A DNA stretch of 64,000 bases from Streptomyces fagopyri (lineage in GTDB: Bacteria > Actinomycetota > Actinomycetes > Streptomycetales > Streptomycetaceae): NCBI RefSeq assembly GCF_009498275.1, contig NZ_CP045643.1, forward strand, positions 3,162,001-3,226,000, written 5' to 3'. Within the stretch, counting starts at the first letter, position 1; each line of letters opens with the position of its first letter. The notes beneath the pieces were generated by a model. That model was not told where the DNA came from and did no database searches. It was given only the letters and a program-made list of their open reading frames with translations. The position numbers were made by a program, and so were the translations under genes. This document shows, in pieces, positions 37,241 through 48,759 of this stretch.

Positions 37241-39354
37241 ATGCCCGCCACGCACCACACGTCGCCACCCCCGACGACCACCTCCGACACCTCCCCCCCA
37301 CGCACGGCCGACGCCGCCCCCGGCGCGCCGGAGACACCCTCCGCGGACCCCCGCGGCGGCGTCGGACGCATCCCCGTCCTCGACGTACGTCCCCTCGTCC
37401 TCCAGGGCCGCCGCCCGGCCAAGGCGGTGGTCGGCGAGGCCTTCGAGATCTCCGCCACGGTCTTCCGCGAGGGCCACGACGCGGTCGCCGCGAACGTCGT
37501 CCTGAGAGATCCGCGGGGCCGCACCGGCCCCTGGGCGCCGATGCGCGAACTCGCGCCCGGCACCGACCGCTGGGGCGCCACGGTCTCCGCGGGCACGACG
37601 GGCCGGTGGACGTACACCGTGGAGGCGTGGAGCGATCCGGTCTCCACCTGGCGCCATCACGCGGGGATCAAGATCCCGGCCGGCATCGACACGGAACTGG
37701 TCCTGGCGGAGGGCGCACGACTGTACGAACGGGCCGCCGCCGGTGTGCCCGCGGGCCAGGACGGGAGGGCCGTCGTGCTCGCCGCCGTGGACGCGCTGCG
37801 CGACACCGGCCGGCCGGCCGCGGCCCGTCTCGCCGCCGCCCGCACCCCCGAGGTGGACCGGCTGCTCGCCCGTCACCCGGTGCGCGAACTCGTCACGTCG
37901 TCGGAACCGTTGCCTCTGCTCGTGGAGCGTGAGCGGGCGCTGTACGGCTCCTGGTACGAGTTCTTCCCGCGTTCGGAGAGCGGGCAGCTGGACCCGCCGG
38001 TCCACGGCACCTTCCGGACTGCCGCCGAACGTCTGCCCGCCATCGCGGAGATGGGCTTCGACGTCGTCTACCTCCCGCCGATCCATCCCATCGGCACGAC
38101 CTTCCGCAAAGGTCCCAACAACGGTCTGTCGGCGAGCCGTCACGATGTCGGGGTGCCGTGGGCGATCGGCTCGCCGGAGGGCGGGCACGACGCGATCCAC
38201 CCGGACCTCGGCACCATCGACGACTTCGACGCCTTCGTACGCCGGGCGGCGGATCTGCGTCTCGAAGTCGCCCTCGACTTCGCGCTGCAGTGCTCCCCCG
38301 ACCATCCGTGGGTGGAGAAGCACCCGGAGTGGTTCCATCACCGCGCCGACGGCACGATCGCGTACGCGGAGAACCCGCCGAAGAAGTATCAGGACATCTA
38401 CCCGATCGCCTTCGACGAGGACATGCCGGGGCTGGTCCGGGAGACGCTGCGGGTGCTGCGGCACTGGATGGACCACGGGGTGCGGATCTTCCGTGTGGAC
38501 AACCCGCACACCAAGCCGGTGGTCTTCTGGGAGGAGGTCATCGCGGACGTCAACCGCACCGACCCGGACGTGATCTTCCTGGCCGAGGCGTTCACCCGGC
38601 CCGCGATGATGCGCACGCTCGGGGCGATCGGCTTCCAGCAGTCGTACACGTACTTCACCTGGCGCAACACCAAGCGGGAGCTGACCGAGTACCTCACCGA
38701 GCTGTCCGGCGAGGCCGCCGCCTCCATGCGGCCCAACTTCTTCGTCAACACCCCGGACATCCTGCACGAGTTCCTCCAGCTCGGCGGGCGTCCGGCCTTC
38801 GAGCTGCGGGCGGTGCTCGCCGCGACGCTGTCCCCGACCTGGGGCGTGTACAGCGGTTTCGAGCTGTGCGAGAGCACTCCGCTGCGCAAGGGGAGCGAAG
38901 AATACCTGAACTCCGAGAAGTACCAACTGCGTCCGCGTGACTGGGAGTCGGCGGAGTGTGACGGACATAGCATCGCGCCGTTGCTGGGTGCGCTCAACGC
39001 GATCAGGCGGAGCAGCCCGGCGTTGCGGCAGTTGCGCGACCTGCACTTCCACCACACGGACAAGGAGGCGGTGATCGCCTACTCGAAGTCCGTCACGGAC
39101 GCCCGCGGTTCGAACACGGTTGTGGTGGTGGTCAACCTCGACCCCCACCACACCCAGGAGGCCACGGTCTCGTTGGACATGCCGCAACTCGGCCTGGACT
39201 GGCACGAGTCCGTGCCGGTGCGCGACGAGCTCACCGGCGAGACCTACCACTGGGGCAGGGCCAACTATGTGCGTCTGGAGCCGGGACACAGGCCCGCGCA
39301 CATTCTCACCGTCCTGCGACCGTCCTCACCGCACATCGGAGGGTCACCCACCAT

Positions 39355-39358
<4 letters not shown>
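37241..39358 (+). CDS. glgE: Alpha-1,4-glucan:maltose-1-phosphate maltosyltransferase
   Basis: 705 residues from an ATG behind AGGAG. A ~40-residue Pro/Thr/Ser-rich tail precedes domain N (from [25 protein letters not shown]), a helical insert and the GH13_3 barrel. The catalytic nucleophile is Asp420 ([12 protein letters not shown]) and the acid/base Glu449 (FLAEAFTRP), 29 residues apart as in the characterised S. coelicolor GlgE1 (Asp394/Glu423). The enzyme extends alpha-1,4-glucan two glucose units at a time from maltose-1-phosphate. It is the first gene of the glgE-treS-mak-glgB operon, overlapping treS by 4 bp. Confidence 0.97.
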
Positions 39359-41073
<1,715 letters not shown>

Positions 41074-41204
41074 AACCGGGGCGGGGCGGTTTCCCCCGTC
41101 CCGCCCGGGGCACCCATCAGTAACACCCCCGACTCGCCCGGACTCCGGGTCCCTGGGTCCTTGGGTCTCCGGTCCCCCGGTCCCTGGGGAAAGGACGCGA
41201 CGCC

Positions 41205-42656
41205 ATGTCGGAAGCCGCCACGCACCCTGTCACGGAACCCGTCGCCCGCCCCGAGCTGCTCGCATCGCTCGACCCGCTGCTGCGCGAGTGGCTGCCACGC
41301 CAGCGCTGGTTCGCGGGCAAGGGACGTCCGGTCACCGGATTCTCTCTGGTGACGGCCAACGAGTTACTGCCGACGTCCGGTCCGCTGGGGCTGCTGCACC
41401 TCCTGGTACGGGCCCATCAGCCGGCCACCCCCGCCCAGGGCGCCACCGCCCGGCAGGGCGACTGCTACCAGTTGTTGATCGGCGTGCGCGAGGCACTCCC
41501 GCCACGGCTCGCGCCCGCGCTGATCGGCCATGTCGAGGAAGGGCCGCTGGCCGGGCGCACCGTCTACGAGGCGCTGCACGACCCGCGCCCCGCCGACGTG
41601 CTGCTCGAAGCCCTGCGCTCCCGGGCCCGGATCGGCGAGCTGCGCTTCGAGCGCGACCGGCGTCGGCCGATCCGGGGCGGACTGACGCCCCGGCTGGTGA
41701 CGTCCGAGCAGTCCAACTCCTCCCTCGTCTATGGAGATACGTTCATCCTCAAGCTGTTGCGCCGCATCGTCCCCGGCGTCAACCCCGACCTGGAGCTGCC
41801 GCGCATGCTCGCGCGGGAGGGCTGCCCTCGGGTTCCGGCGCCCGCGGCGTGGATGACGGCGGACATCGGCGACGCCCGGAGTCCGGCGGGCGGCGAGAGC
41901 TACGTCCTCGGTGTGCTGCAGCCCTTCGTCCGGGGTGCGACGGACGGCTGGGAGCTGGCACTGCACGGACTGGCCAAGGGCGAGGACTTCGGCAGCGAGG
42001 CGCGGGCGCTGGGCCGGGCCACGGCCGAGGTGCACACGGCGCTCGCCCGCGCGCTGCCCACGACCACGCTGGGACACGTGCAGATGCGGCTGCTGGTCGA
42101 GGGTATGACCGAGCGGCTGGCGGCGGCGGCCCAGGCGGTGCCCGCGCTGCGTCCCTACGCTCCCGGTCTGCGGACCGCCTTCGAGGCGCTCGCGGACCTG
42201 GCCGCCGAGGGACAGACCTGGACCGCCCAGCGCGTCCACGGGGATCTGCACCTCGGCCAGTGCCTGCGTTCACCCACCGGCGAGTGGTCGCTCATAGACT
42301 TCGAGGGCGAGCCGTCGAAGCCGCTGGCCGAACGCCGTATGCCGCAGCCGCCGCTGCGGGACGTGGCCGGGATGCTCCGCTCCTTCGACTACGCGGCCCG
42401 CTCGAATCCCCGGAGCACCGCCCCCTCCCCCGCCCCGTCCGAGTCCGTGTCCGACTCCTGGGCCGACACCTGCCGGGCCGCCTACTGCGCCGGCTACGCG
42501 GAGGCCGCCGGGCGCGACCCGCGCACCGACCCCGTCCTGCTGCGCGCCTACGAGACGGACAAGGCGGTCTACGAAGTCGTCTACGAGGCCCGGCACCGGC
42601 CCGACTGGCTGCCGGTGCCCCTGGCGGCGGTGGGCCGGCTCGCCGCATCCCCCTGA
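41205..42656 (+). CDS. mak: Maltokinase (maltose-1-phosphate forming) with a TTA codon
   Basis: 483 residues. The N-terminal cap [15 protein letters not shown] is characteristic of actinobacterial maltokinase (Pep2), and the kinase-like core has [11 protein letters not shown] (Asp347) and [12 protein letters not shown] (Asp365). It phosphorylates maltose with ATP to maltose-1-phosphate, the GlgE donor. A 131-bp spacer after treS contains a GGTCCCTGGGTCC-type repeat. Codon 54 (41364-41366, in NELLPTSG) is TTA, decoded in streptomycetes only by the developmentally regulated bldA tRNA-Leu; I noticed no other in-frame TTA in the window. Ends 35 bp before the glgB start. Confidence 0.95.
   Translation: MSEAATHPVTEPVARPELLASLDPLLREWLPRQRWFAGKGRPVTGFSLVTANELLPTSGPLGLLHLLVRAHQPATPAQGATARQGDCYQLLIGVREALPPRLAPALIGHVEEGPLAGRTVYEALHDPRPADVLLEALRSRARIGELRFERDRRRPIRGGLTPRLVTSEQSNSSLVYGDTFILKLLRRIVPGVNPDLELPRMLAREGCPRVPAPAAWMTADIGDARSPAGGESYVLGVLQPFVRGATDGWELALHGLAKGEDFGSEARALGRATAEVHTALARALPTTTLGHVQMRLLVEGMTERLAAAAQAVPALRPYAPGLRTAFEALADLAAEGQTWTAQRVHGDLHLGQCLRSPTGEWSLIDFEGEPSKPLAERRMPQPPLRDVAGMLRSFDYAARSNPRSTAPSPAPSESVSDSWADTCRAAYCAGYAEAAGRDPRTDPVLLRAYETDKAVYEVVYEARHRPDWLPVPLAAVGRLAASP
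41364..41366 (+). promoter_or_regulatory. In-frame TTA leucine codon (possible bldA control)
   Basis: The reading frame from 41205 gives AAC GAG TTA CTG CCG at 41358-41372, residue 54 of maltokinase. In streptomycetes TTA codons are read by the bldA tRNA, which is abundant mainly in late growth, so this codon could delay Mak synthesis. Confidence 0.75.
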
Positions 42657-42691
42657 CGTTCCCCGATCACCCCGCCGAGGAGGCCCTGCCC

Positions 42692-45358
42692 GTGACGCCC
42701 CGCCCCCCGTCCGACGACAGTCCGAAGAAGAACGGTGCCAAGAAGCCGGCCACCGGCAAGAAGGCGGCGGTCCAGAAGACTGCGGCCGAGCAGACGGCGG
42801 CCGGAAAGGCGGCCGAGGGGAAGCCGGCGGCCAAGGCCCCCGAGAGGTCCGGCAAGAAGCCCGCCGGGGGCAAGGGTGCGAAGTCCTCCAAGAGGGCTTC
42901 CGGCCCGGCCGCCGCCGGACCCCCGGCACCCGCCGCCCCGCCGGTCCTCACCGACCCGGCACCCATCGGACCGCCGACCCGGACCGAAGCCGCTCCCGCC
43001 CTCACCGGCACCGCCGCCGACCCCGTGGACAACTCACTTACGTCGCGCGGCAGTTCTCGCACCATCGCCGACAGCGTTCCCGCCCCCGCGGACACCACCG
43101 CCCCGGACCGTGCGGACAACCCCCCGGTCCTCCCCGGCAGTCCGCACGCCCCCGGCGACGGTGTACCCGCCTTCGCCGGTCTCGGTCCGGACGACCGGGA
43201 GCGGTTGCTCTCCGGTACGCACCATGATCCGCACGGGGTCCTGGGCGCTCATCCGGCCCCCGGCGGAGTGGCGTTCCTCGCCTTCCGGCCGTACGCCCTG
43301 GGCGTGACCGTCGTGACGGACGACCTGCGGGCCGAGCTGCACGACGACGGGGACGGCTTCTTCTCGGCCCTGCTGCCGCTGCGCGCGGTCCCGGACACGT
43401 ACCGACTGCTCGTGACGTACGAGGGGACGGTCCAGGACACCGAGGACGCGTACCGCTTCCTGCCCTCGCTCGGCGAACTCGATCTCCATCTGCTCGGCGA
43501 GGGCCGCCACGAGGAACTCTGGCGGGCCCTGGGCGCCGAGCCGATGACGCACCAGGGCGTGGCCGGCACCCGTTTCACCGTGTGGGCGCCGAACGCGCGC
43601 GGGGTCCGGCTCGCGGGCACCTTCAACTTCTGGGACGGCACGGGGTATCCGATGCGGTCGCTCGGCTCGACGGGCGTCTGGGAACTGTTCGTACCCGGCA
43701 TCGGCGAGGGCGAACTCTACAAGTTCGAGATCACCCGCCCCGACGGCACCCGCACCCTGCGCGCCGACCCGATGGCCCGCCGCACCGAAGTCCCGCCGCG
43801 CACCTCGTCGATCGTCCAGACCTCGCACCACACCTGGCAGGACGAGGAGTGGATGGCGGGCCGGGGCGAGCGACCCGCCCACGAGGCGCCGTTCTCCGTC
43901 TACGAGGTACACCTGCCGTCCTGGCGACCCGGCCTGACCTACCGTCAGCTCGCCGAGCAGCTCCCCGCCTACGTCCACGACCTCGGCTTCACCCACGTCG
44001 AACTCATGCCCGTCGCCGAACACCCCTTCGGCGGCTCCTGGGGATACCAGGTCACCGGCTTCTACGCCCCCACCGCCCGCCTCGGCACCCCCGACGACTT
44101 CAAACACCTCGTCGACGCCCTCCACCAGGCCGGCATCGGCGTCCTCATGGACTGGGTCCCCGCCCACTTCCCCCGCGACGAATGGGCCCTCGCCGAATTC
44201 GACGGACGCCCCCTCTACGAACACTCCGACCCCCAGCGCGCCGCCCACCCCGACTGGGGCACCCTCGAATTCGACTTCGGCCGCCGCGAGGTCCGCAACT
44301 TCCTCGTCGCCAACGCCGTCTACTGGTGCCAGGAATTCCACATCGACGGACTCCGCGTCGACGCCGTCGCCTCCATGCTCTACCTCGACTACTCCCGCGA
44401 ACCCGGCCAGTGGACACCCAACGAACACGGCGGCCGCGAGAACCTCGACGCCGTCGCCTTCCTCCAGGAGATGAACGCCACCGTCTACCGCCGCAACCCC
44501 GGCGTCGTCACCATCGCCGAGGAATCCACCGCCTGGGACGGCGTCACCCGCGCCACCCACCACTCCGGCCCCGGCGGCTTCGGCGGACTCGGATTCGGGC
44601 TGAAGTGGAACATGGGATGGATGCACGACTCACTGGACTACGTCCAGCACGAGCCGGTCCACCGCAAGTACCACCACCACGAGATGACGTTCTCCATGGT
44701 CTACGCCTACAGCGAGAACTACGTCCTGCCCATCTCCCACGACGAAGTCGTCCACGGCAAGAAGTCGCTCGTCTCCAAGATGCCCGGCGACTGGTGGCAG
44801 CAACGCGCCACCACCCGCGCCTACCTCGGCTACATGTGGGCCCACCCCGGCAAACAACTCCTCTTCATGGGACAGGAGTTCGCCCAGGGCGCCGAATGGT
44901 CCGAGACCCATGGCCCCGACTGGTGGCTCCTCGATCCCGCCTACCCCGCCGAGGCCGACCACCGGGGAGTCCGCGACCTGGTCCGCGACCTCAACACCGG
45001 CTACCGCCACACGCCCGCGCTCTGGCAGCGGGACACCGACCCGTCCGGCTTCCAGTGGGTGGTCGGCGACGCGGCGGAGGACAACGTCTTCGCGTTCCTG
45101 CGTCTCGACGCCGAGGGCACCCCGCTGCTCGCGGTCTCCAACCTCTCCCCGGTCGTCCGCCACGCCTACCGCCTCGGCGTCCCCGACTCCGTCCCCGCCT
45201 GGCAGGAGACCCTCAACACCGACAGCGCCCGGTACGGCGGAAGCGACATCACCAACCCGGACATCGTCAAGCCGGAGATCCAGGCCTGGCACGGCCGCCC
45301 GGCCAGCGTCCGCCTGACGCTGCCTCCTCTGGCGACGGTCTGGCTGCGACCGGCCTGA
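42692..45358 (+). CDS. glgB: 1,4-alpha-glucan branching enzyme with histone-like N-terminal tail
   Basis: 888 residues from a GTG behind GAGGAGG. Residues 1-~160 are an extra Lys/Ala/Pro-rich region: [24 protein letters not shown] repeats to about residue 75, then a Pro/Ala/Thr linker. The usual N1 domain ([12 protein letters not shown], ~170), CBM48 (~280-390) and GH13_9 barrel follow, with Asp557 ([10 protein letters not shown]) and Glu610 (TIAEEST), 53 apart as in E. coli GlgB (728 residues). It introduces alpha-1,6 branches into the GlgE product. It is the last gene of the operon, with a 20-bp terminator stem after it. Codons in 43950-44590 are almost entirely C-ending. Confidence 0.96.
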   Translation: MTPRPPSDDSPKKNGAKKPATGKKAAVQKTAAEQTAAGKAAEGKPAAKAPERSGKKPAGGKGAKSSKRASGPAAAGPPAPAAPPVLTDPAPIGPPTRTEAAPALTGTAADPVDNSLTSRGSSRTIADSVPAPADTTAPDRADNPPVLPGSPHAPGDGVPAFAGLGPDDRERLLSGTHHDPHGVLGAHPAPGGVAFLAFRPYALGVTVVTDDLRAELHDDGDGFFSALLPLRAVPDTYRLLVTYEGTVQDTEDAYRFLPSLGELDLHLLGEGRHEELWRALGAEPMTHQGVAGTRFTVWAPNARGVRLAGTFNFWDGTGYPMRSLGSTGVWELFVPGIGEGELYKFEITRPDGTRTLRADPMARRTEVPPRTSSIVQTSHHTWQDEEWMAGRGERPAHEAPFSVYEVHLPSWRPGLTYRQLAEQLPAYVHDLGFTHVELMPVAEHPFGGSWGYQVTGFYAPTARLGTPDDFKHLVDALHQAGIGVLMDWVPAHFPRDEWALAEFDGRPLYEHSDPQRAAHPDWGTLEFDFGRREVRNFLVANAVYWCQEFHIDGLRVDAVASMLYLDYSREPGQWTPNEHGGRENLDAVAFLQEMNATVYRRNPGVVTIAEESTAWDGVTRATHHSGPGGFGGLGFGLKWNMGWMHDSLDYVQHEPVHRKYHHHEMTFSMVYAYSENYVLPISHDEVVHGKKSLVSKMPGDWWQQRATTRAYLGYMWAHPGKQLLFMGQEFAQGAEWSETHGPDWWLLDPAYPAEADHRGVRDLVRDLNTGYRHTPALWQRDTDPSGFQWVVGDAAEDNVFAFLRLDAEGTPLLAVSNLSPVVRHAYRLGVPDSVPAWQETLNTDSARYGGSDITNPDIVKPEIQAWHGRPASVRLTLPPLATVWLRPA

Positions 45359-45416
45359 GGTCCGGCATCCGGTACCTCACCCCGGAGCACCCCCGGACCG
45401 TCCCACCCGGTCCGGT

Positions 45417-45460
45417 CTCCGGTCTCGGCTCCCGCCGGAAGGCGGGAGCCGAGACCGGAG
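45417..45460. terminator. Perfect 20-bp bidirectional terminator
   Basis: CTCCGGTCTCGGCTCCCGCC (45417-45436) pairs perfectly with 45441-45460 around a GGAA loop. It lies between the convergent glgB and HelD-like genes, 58 bp after glgB and 50 bp after the other stop codon, and should serve both. Confidence 0.9.
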
Positions 45461-45510
45461 GCCTCCGTCCTGCGCGGCCGCGGTACGAACCCGCCGCACG
45501 GCCGCCGTTC

Positions 45511-47775
45511 CTACCCGAACGCCCCGGCCAGCGCCTCCGGCAGTTCCCCGGTGTACAGGACACCCAGTCGCTGTGTGGCCCGGGTCAGGGCCACGTACAG
45601 GTCGCTCGTGCCGTACCGTCCCGGCTCCACCACCAGCACGGAGTCGAACTCCAGGCCCTTGGACTGGCGGGGGTCGAGCAGGACGACCGTCCGGGTCAGG
45701 TCCGGCTCGCCGCCCGCCGTCACGCCGTCCAGCCGGGCGGCCAGTTCCGGGTGCAGGTCGCGCGGGGCGACGACCGCCAGGCGGCCCTCCGCCGGTGTCA
45801 GTTCCTCCACCGCCTTCGCCACCGCGCCGGGCAGGTCGTCGGTCGCGCGCGCCCACGGGCGTACGCCCGTCGTCCGCACCGAACTCGGCGGTTCGAAGCC
45901 GGGGTGCTCCGCACGGACCACCGCCGCCGCCACCTCCATGATCTCGGACGGGGTGCGGTAGTTGACGGCGAGCCGGGTGTGCTCCCAGCGGTCCTCGACA
46001 TAGGGGGAGAGGATCCGCTCCCACGACCCGACCCCGGCCGCCTCGGCGGTCTGCGCCGGGTCGCCGACCAGGGTCATCGACCGGGTGGGACTGCGGCGCA
46101 TCAGCAGCCGCCACGCCATCGGCGAGAGCTCCTGCGCCTCGTCGACGATGATGTGGCCGAACGCCCAGGTCCGGTCGGCCGCCGCCCGCTCGGCGGCGCT
46201 GCGGTGGTCCTCCTCCTCGTGGCGCTCGGCCATCCGCTCGGCGTCGATGATGTTGTGGGCGGACAGGATCTCGGAGTCCTCCTCGTCCTTGTCCTCGAAC
46301 TCGTACGTACGGGAGGCGTAGGACACGTCGAGCACGCCCTGCGCGTAGGCGACCTGGGTGCGGCGCTCCTGGTCGGCCAGGGCCCGCGCGACCCGGTCGT
46401 CCTCGCCCAGCAGTTCCGCGGCCTCGTCGAGGAGGGGGACGTCGGCGACGGTCCACGCACCGGTGACCGGACGGCGGATCGCCTCGGCGTCCTCCTCCCC
46501 GACGTAGCCCTCCGGGCCGGCGAGGAAGTCGGCGACCAGCCGCTGCGGGGTCAGCCTCGGCCACAGCTGGTCGATGGCCGACCAGACCTCGGGGTTCTCG
46601 GCGAGGTCGTCACGGATCTGGGTGATGTCGCTCGGGTCGAGCAGGTTGGACCCGTCGAACGGGTCGGTGCCGATGCGCTCGGAGAGCATGTCGGTGAGGG
46701 TGTTGAGGATGTGGCCCTCGAAGTACTCGCGGGCCACGTTGTGCGGCAGCCCGGCCTCACGCGTGCGCTCGCGGGCGACTCCCACGAGCCCGGCGTCGAG
46801 CATCAGGACGTCGCGGTCGTGCTCGATCGCGATCACCGGGTCGGGCAGCGCCTGGCGGTCGCGGACCACCGAGACCAGCACCTCGGCCATGTCGGCGCGG
46901 CCCTTGACCGCCGCGGCCCGCGGGGTGTCGGCCGCCGTGGCCTTCACCCCGGGGAAGAGCTCGCCGACGGTCGCGAGCAGGACGCCCGTCTCACCGAGCG
47001 AGGGCAGCACCTCGCCGATGTAGCCGAGGAACGCCGGGTTCGGGCCGACGATCAGGACGGCGCGCTTGGCGAGCAGTTCACGGTACTCGTACAGCAGGAA
47101 CGCGGCCCGGTGCAGCGCGACGGCCGTCTTGCCGGTGCCGGGGCCGCCCTCCACCACCAGTACGCCCCGGTGCGGGGCGCGGATGATGCGGTCCTGCTCG
47201 GCCTGGATGGTCTGCACGATGTCGCTCATGCGGCCGGTGCGCGCCGCGTCGAGGGCCGCGAGCAGGACGGCGTCACCGCTCGGGTCCTCGTGGCCGGTGC
47301 GCCGGCGGTCTCCGAGGTCGAGGATCTCGTCGTGCACGTCGGTCACCCGGCGGCCCTCGGTACTGATGTGCCGGCGGCGGCGCAGGTCCATCGGGGTGTG
47401 CCCGGTGGCGAGGTAGAAGGGGCGGGCGACCGGCGCCCGCCAGTCGATGAGGATGGGGGTGTGCTCGGTGTCGCCGGCGCGGACACCGATACGGCCGATG
47501 TGGTGGCTGACGCCGGTGGTGAGGTCGATCCGGCCGAAGCACAGCGAGCCGTCCACGGCGTTCAGCGCGGCCAGCAGACCCGAGCGCTCGGCGACGAGCA
47601 CATCACGTTCGAGCCTGGCCTGCATGGGCGTGTTGCCCTGCGCGAGCGCGTCGCCGACGGAGGCCTCGGTGTCGCCCCGCAGCACGTCGACGCGCGCGTA
47701 CAGCCCGTCGATGAATTCCTGCTCCTGCTGCAATTCAACATCGGGAAATTCTGCGTTTGAGCCCCTGTTTGACAA
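45511..47775 (-). CDS. HelD-like (UvrD/Rep-type) RNA polymerase-associated ATPase
   Basis: 754 residues from a TTG at 47775 (MSNRGSNAEFPDVELQQEQ) with GGGAG upstream; an in-frame extension to 47847 runs through the promoter-like AT-rich region. The N-terminal coiled arm (~15-60) and the IDWRAPVARPFYLATG segment are typical of HelD. Walker A is GGPGTGKT (210-217), Walker B IIVDEAQELSP, with LVGDPAQT, LAVNYRTPSEI and late VALTRATQRL helicase motifs. Actinobacterial HelD/HelR proteins pull RNA polymerase off DNA and some confer rifamycin tolerance; this may be a member. It is not expected to be a processive DNA helicase. Confidence 0.88.
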   Translation of the reverse strand: MSNRGSNAEFPDVELQQEQEFIDGLYARVDVLRGDTEASVGDALAQGNTPMQARLERDVLVAERSGLLAALNAVDGSLCFGRIDLTTGVSHHIGRIGVRAGDTEHTPILIDWRAPVARPFYLATGHTPMDLRRRRHISTEGRRVTDVHDEILDLGDRRRTGHEDPSGDAVLLAALDAARTGRMSDIVQTIQAEQDRIIRAPHRGVLVVEGGPGTGKTAVALHRAAFLLYEYRELLAKRAVLIVGPNPAFLGYIGEVLPSLGETGVLLATVGELFPGVKATAADTPRAAAVKGRADMAEVLVSVVRDRQALPDPVIAIEHDRDVLMLDAGLVGVARERTREAGLPHNVAREYFEGHILNTLTDMLSERIGTDPFDGSNLLDPSDITQIRDDLAENPEVWSAIDQLWPRLTPQRLVADFLAGPEGYVGEEDAEAIRRPVTGAWTVADVPLLDEAAELLGEDDRVARALADQERRTQVAYAQGVLDVSYASRTYEFEDKDEEDSEILSAHNIIDAERMAERHEEEDHRSAAERAAADRTWAFGHIIVDEAQELSPMAWRLLMRRSPTRSMTLVGDPAQTAEAAGVGSWERILSPYVEDRWEHTRLAVNYRTPSEIMEVAAAVVRAEHPGFEPPSSVRTTGVRPWARATDDLPGAVAKAVEELTPAEGRLAVVAPRDLHPELAARLDGVTAGGEPDLTRTVVLLDPRQSKGLEFDSVLVVEPGRYGTSDLYVALTRATQRLGVLYTGELPEALAGAFG

Positions 47776-47818
47776 TTCCGCTCCCGCCCGGATATACTGT
47801 GGCCAGTGAACTTCTCCA

Positions 47819-47839
47819 CGACTTGATGTATTGAAGTCG
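47819..47839. promoter_or_regulatory. Inverted repeat upstream of the HelD-like gene
   Basis: CGACTT-N9-AAGTCG lies 44-64 bp before the TTG start in an unusually AT-rich stretch (47760-47870) that should contain the promoter (TATAT at about 47791-47796). It could be an operator. I do not see a sequence I would recognise as a rifamycin-associated element. Confidence 0.35.
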
Positions 47840-47858
47840 CGAACCATTCAATATACGC

Positions 47859-47899
47859 AAGAAAAACCCCCGGGTGCAATTTCCCCGGGGGTTTTTCTT
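47859..47899 (-). terminator. Classical rho-independent terminator of the merR-trx operon
   Basis: AAGAAAAACCCCCGGG (47859-47874) pairs perfectly, 16 bp, with CCCGGGGGTTTTTCTT (47884-47899) around a 9-nt loop. The A/T ends provide U-tracts in both directions, rare for this genome. It lies 28 bp after the leftward thioredoxin stop codon. Confidence 0.93.
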
Positions 47900-47926
47900 T
47901 GTGCCGTCCGCGCCTGCGGCGTCCGC

Positions 47927-48259
47927 TCAGAGCACGTCGGACAGCTCCTCCAGCAGCCGCCGCCTGGGCCGGGCGCCCACCATCGACTTCACCGGCTTAC
48001 CGCCGCGGAACACCATGAACGTGGGCATCGACAGCACCTGGTAGGCGTTGGTGGTCTCCGGATTCGTGTCGACGTCCAGCTGGACGACCTTGAGCCGCCC
48101 CTCCTCCTCGGCCGCGAGAGCGCTCAGCACCGGCCCCATCTGCCGGCACGGCGGACACCAGTCGGCGGTGAACTCCACCAGCACGGGCAGCTCCGCGCCG
48201 ATCACCTCCGCCTCGAAGTCCGCGTCCGTCACCGAAGTCACGCCGGTCAGATCGATCAC
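47927..48259 (-). CDS. Thioredoxin
   Basis: 110 residues from a GTG at 48259 overlapping the MerR stop codon (GTGA); an upstream GTG at 48283 would add 8 residues. The thioredoxin fold is complete, with FTADWCPPCRQM (Cys35, Cys38), VDVDTNPETTNAYQV-like central region and the cis-Pro segment SMPTFMVFRGG. The active-site dipeptide is Pro-Pro rather than the usual Gly-Pro, which should shift its redox potential or partner choice. It is cytoplasmic, with no signal peptide. It is co-translated with a MerR regulator that likely controls it in response to thiol or oxidant stress. Confidence 0.92.
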   Translation of the reverse strand: MIDLTGVTSVTDADFEAEVIGAELPVLVEFTADWCPPCRQMGPVLSALAAEEEGRLKVVQLDVDTNPETTNAYQVLSMPTFMVFRGGKPVKSMVGARPRRRLLEELSDVL

Positions 48260-48684
48260 CGTGTCCGCCCTCCCAGTTCGCACACCGGCTCCGGACCCCC
48301 CGGAACCGCCGCGTCGGCGGCCAGCTCGTCGCGGGCCCGCTCGGCCCGAGCCAACTGCGCGCCGACCTCGCTCCGCACCGCCCGCAACTCACCGATCAGC
48401 GCGTCGAGTTCACCCAGCTTGCGGCGGTAGACCGCGAGCGAGGCGGGACAGGAGTCCCCCTCCGGATGCCCGGCCCGCAGGCACTCCACGAACGGCCGCG
48501 TCTCCTCCAGGTCGAACCCGAAGTCCTGGAGCGTCCTGATCTGCCGCAGCAGCCTCAGGTCGTCCTCGTCGTAGGTGCGGTAGCCGTTGCCGGTACGCCG
48601 CGCGGGCAGCAGCCCCCGTGACTCGTAGTACCGCAGGGTGCGCGTGGTGGTCCCGGCCCTCGTCGCCAGCTCGCCGATTCGCAT
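48256..48684 (-). CDS. MerR-family regulator with possible redox/metal cysteines
   Basis: 142 residues. The N-terminal MerR winged helix reads MRIGELATRAGTTTRTLRYY...GLLPARRTGNGYR, followed by the dimerisation helix. Cys68, His73 and Cys79 (VECLRAGHPEGDSCPASL) lie where metal-sensing MerR proteins place ligands, and Cys135 is near the C-terminus, so thiol or metal sensing is plausible. It is the first gene of a two-gene operon with thioredoxin. Its own promoter has the 19-bp spacer and inverted repeat expected for MerR activation, implying autoregulation. Confidence 0.9.
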   Translation of the reverse strand: MRIGELATRAGTTTRTLRYYESRGLLPARRTGNGYRTYDEDDLRLLRQIRTLQDFGFDLEETRPFVECLRAGHPEGDSCPASLAVYRRKLGELDALIGELRAVRSEVGAQLARAERARDELAADAAVPGGPEPVCELGGRTR

Positions 48685-48690
48685 GCCCCG

Positions 48691-48721
48691 AACGTAGTCC
48701 TTGACGTCGGCGTCAGGGCAA
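48691..48721 (-). promoter_or_regulatory. MerR-type promoter with 19-bp spacer and operator
   Basis: On the minus strand a -35 TTGCCC (48716-48721) and -10 TACGTT (48691-48696) are separated by 19 bp. The spacer carries the inverted repeat CCTTGACG-TCGG-CGTCAGGG (48699-48718, one mismatch in 8-bp arms). An over-long spacer with a central dyad is the signature of MerR-activated promoters. The -10 ends 6 bp before the merR ATG. Confidence 0.7.
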
Positions 48722-48759
48722 GGCCGGGACCGGGGGCGGCACCGGGGGCGGCGGCATGG

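Noticed and set aside
43582..47760. A very long rightward open frame across glgB and opposite the HelD-like gene
   Set aside because: It runs out of frame through glgB and antisense to an ATPase with intact helicase motifs; composition is non-protein-like.
47760..47930. Rifamycin-associated element upstream of the HelD-like gene
   Set aside because: No GC-rich inverted repeat of that kind is visible; the only strong palindrome is the A/T-ended terminator and a short CGACTT dyad.
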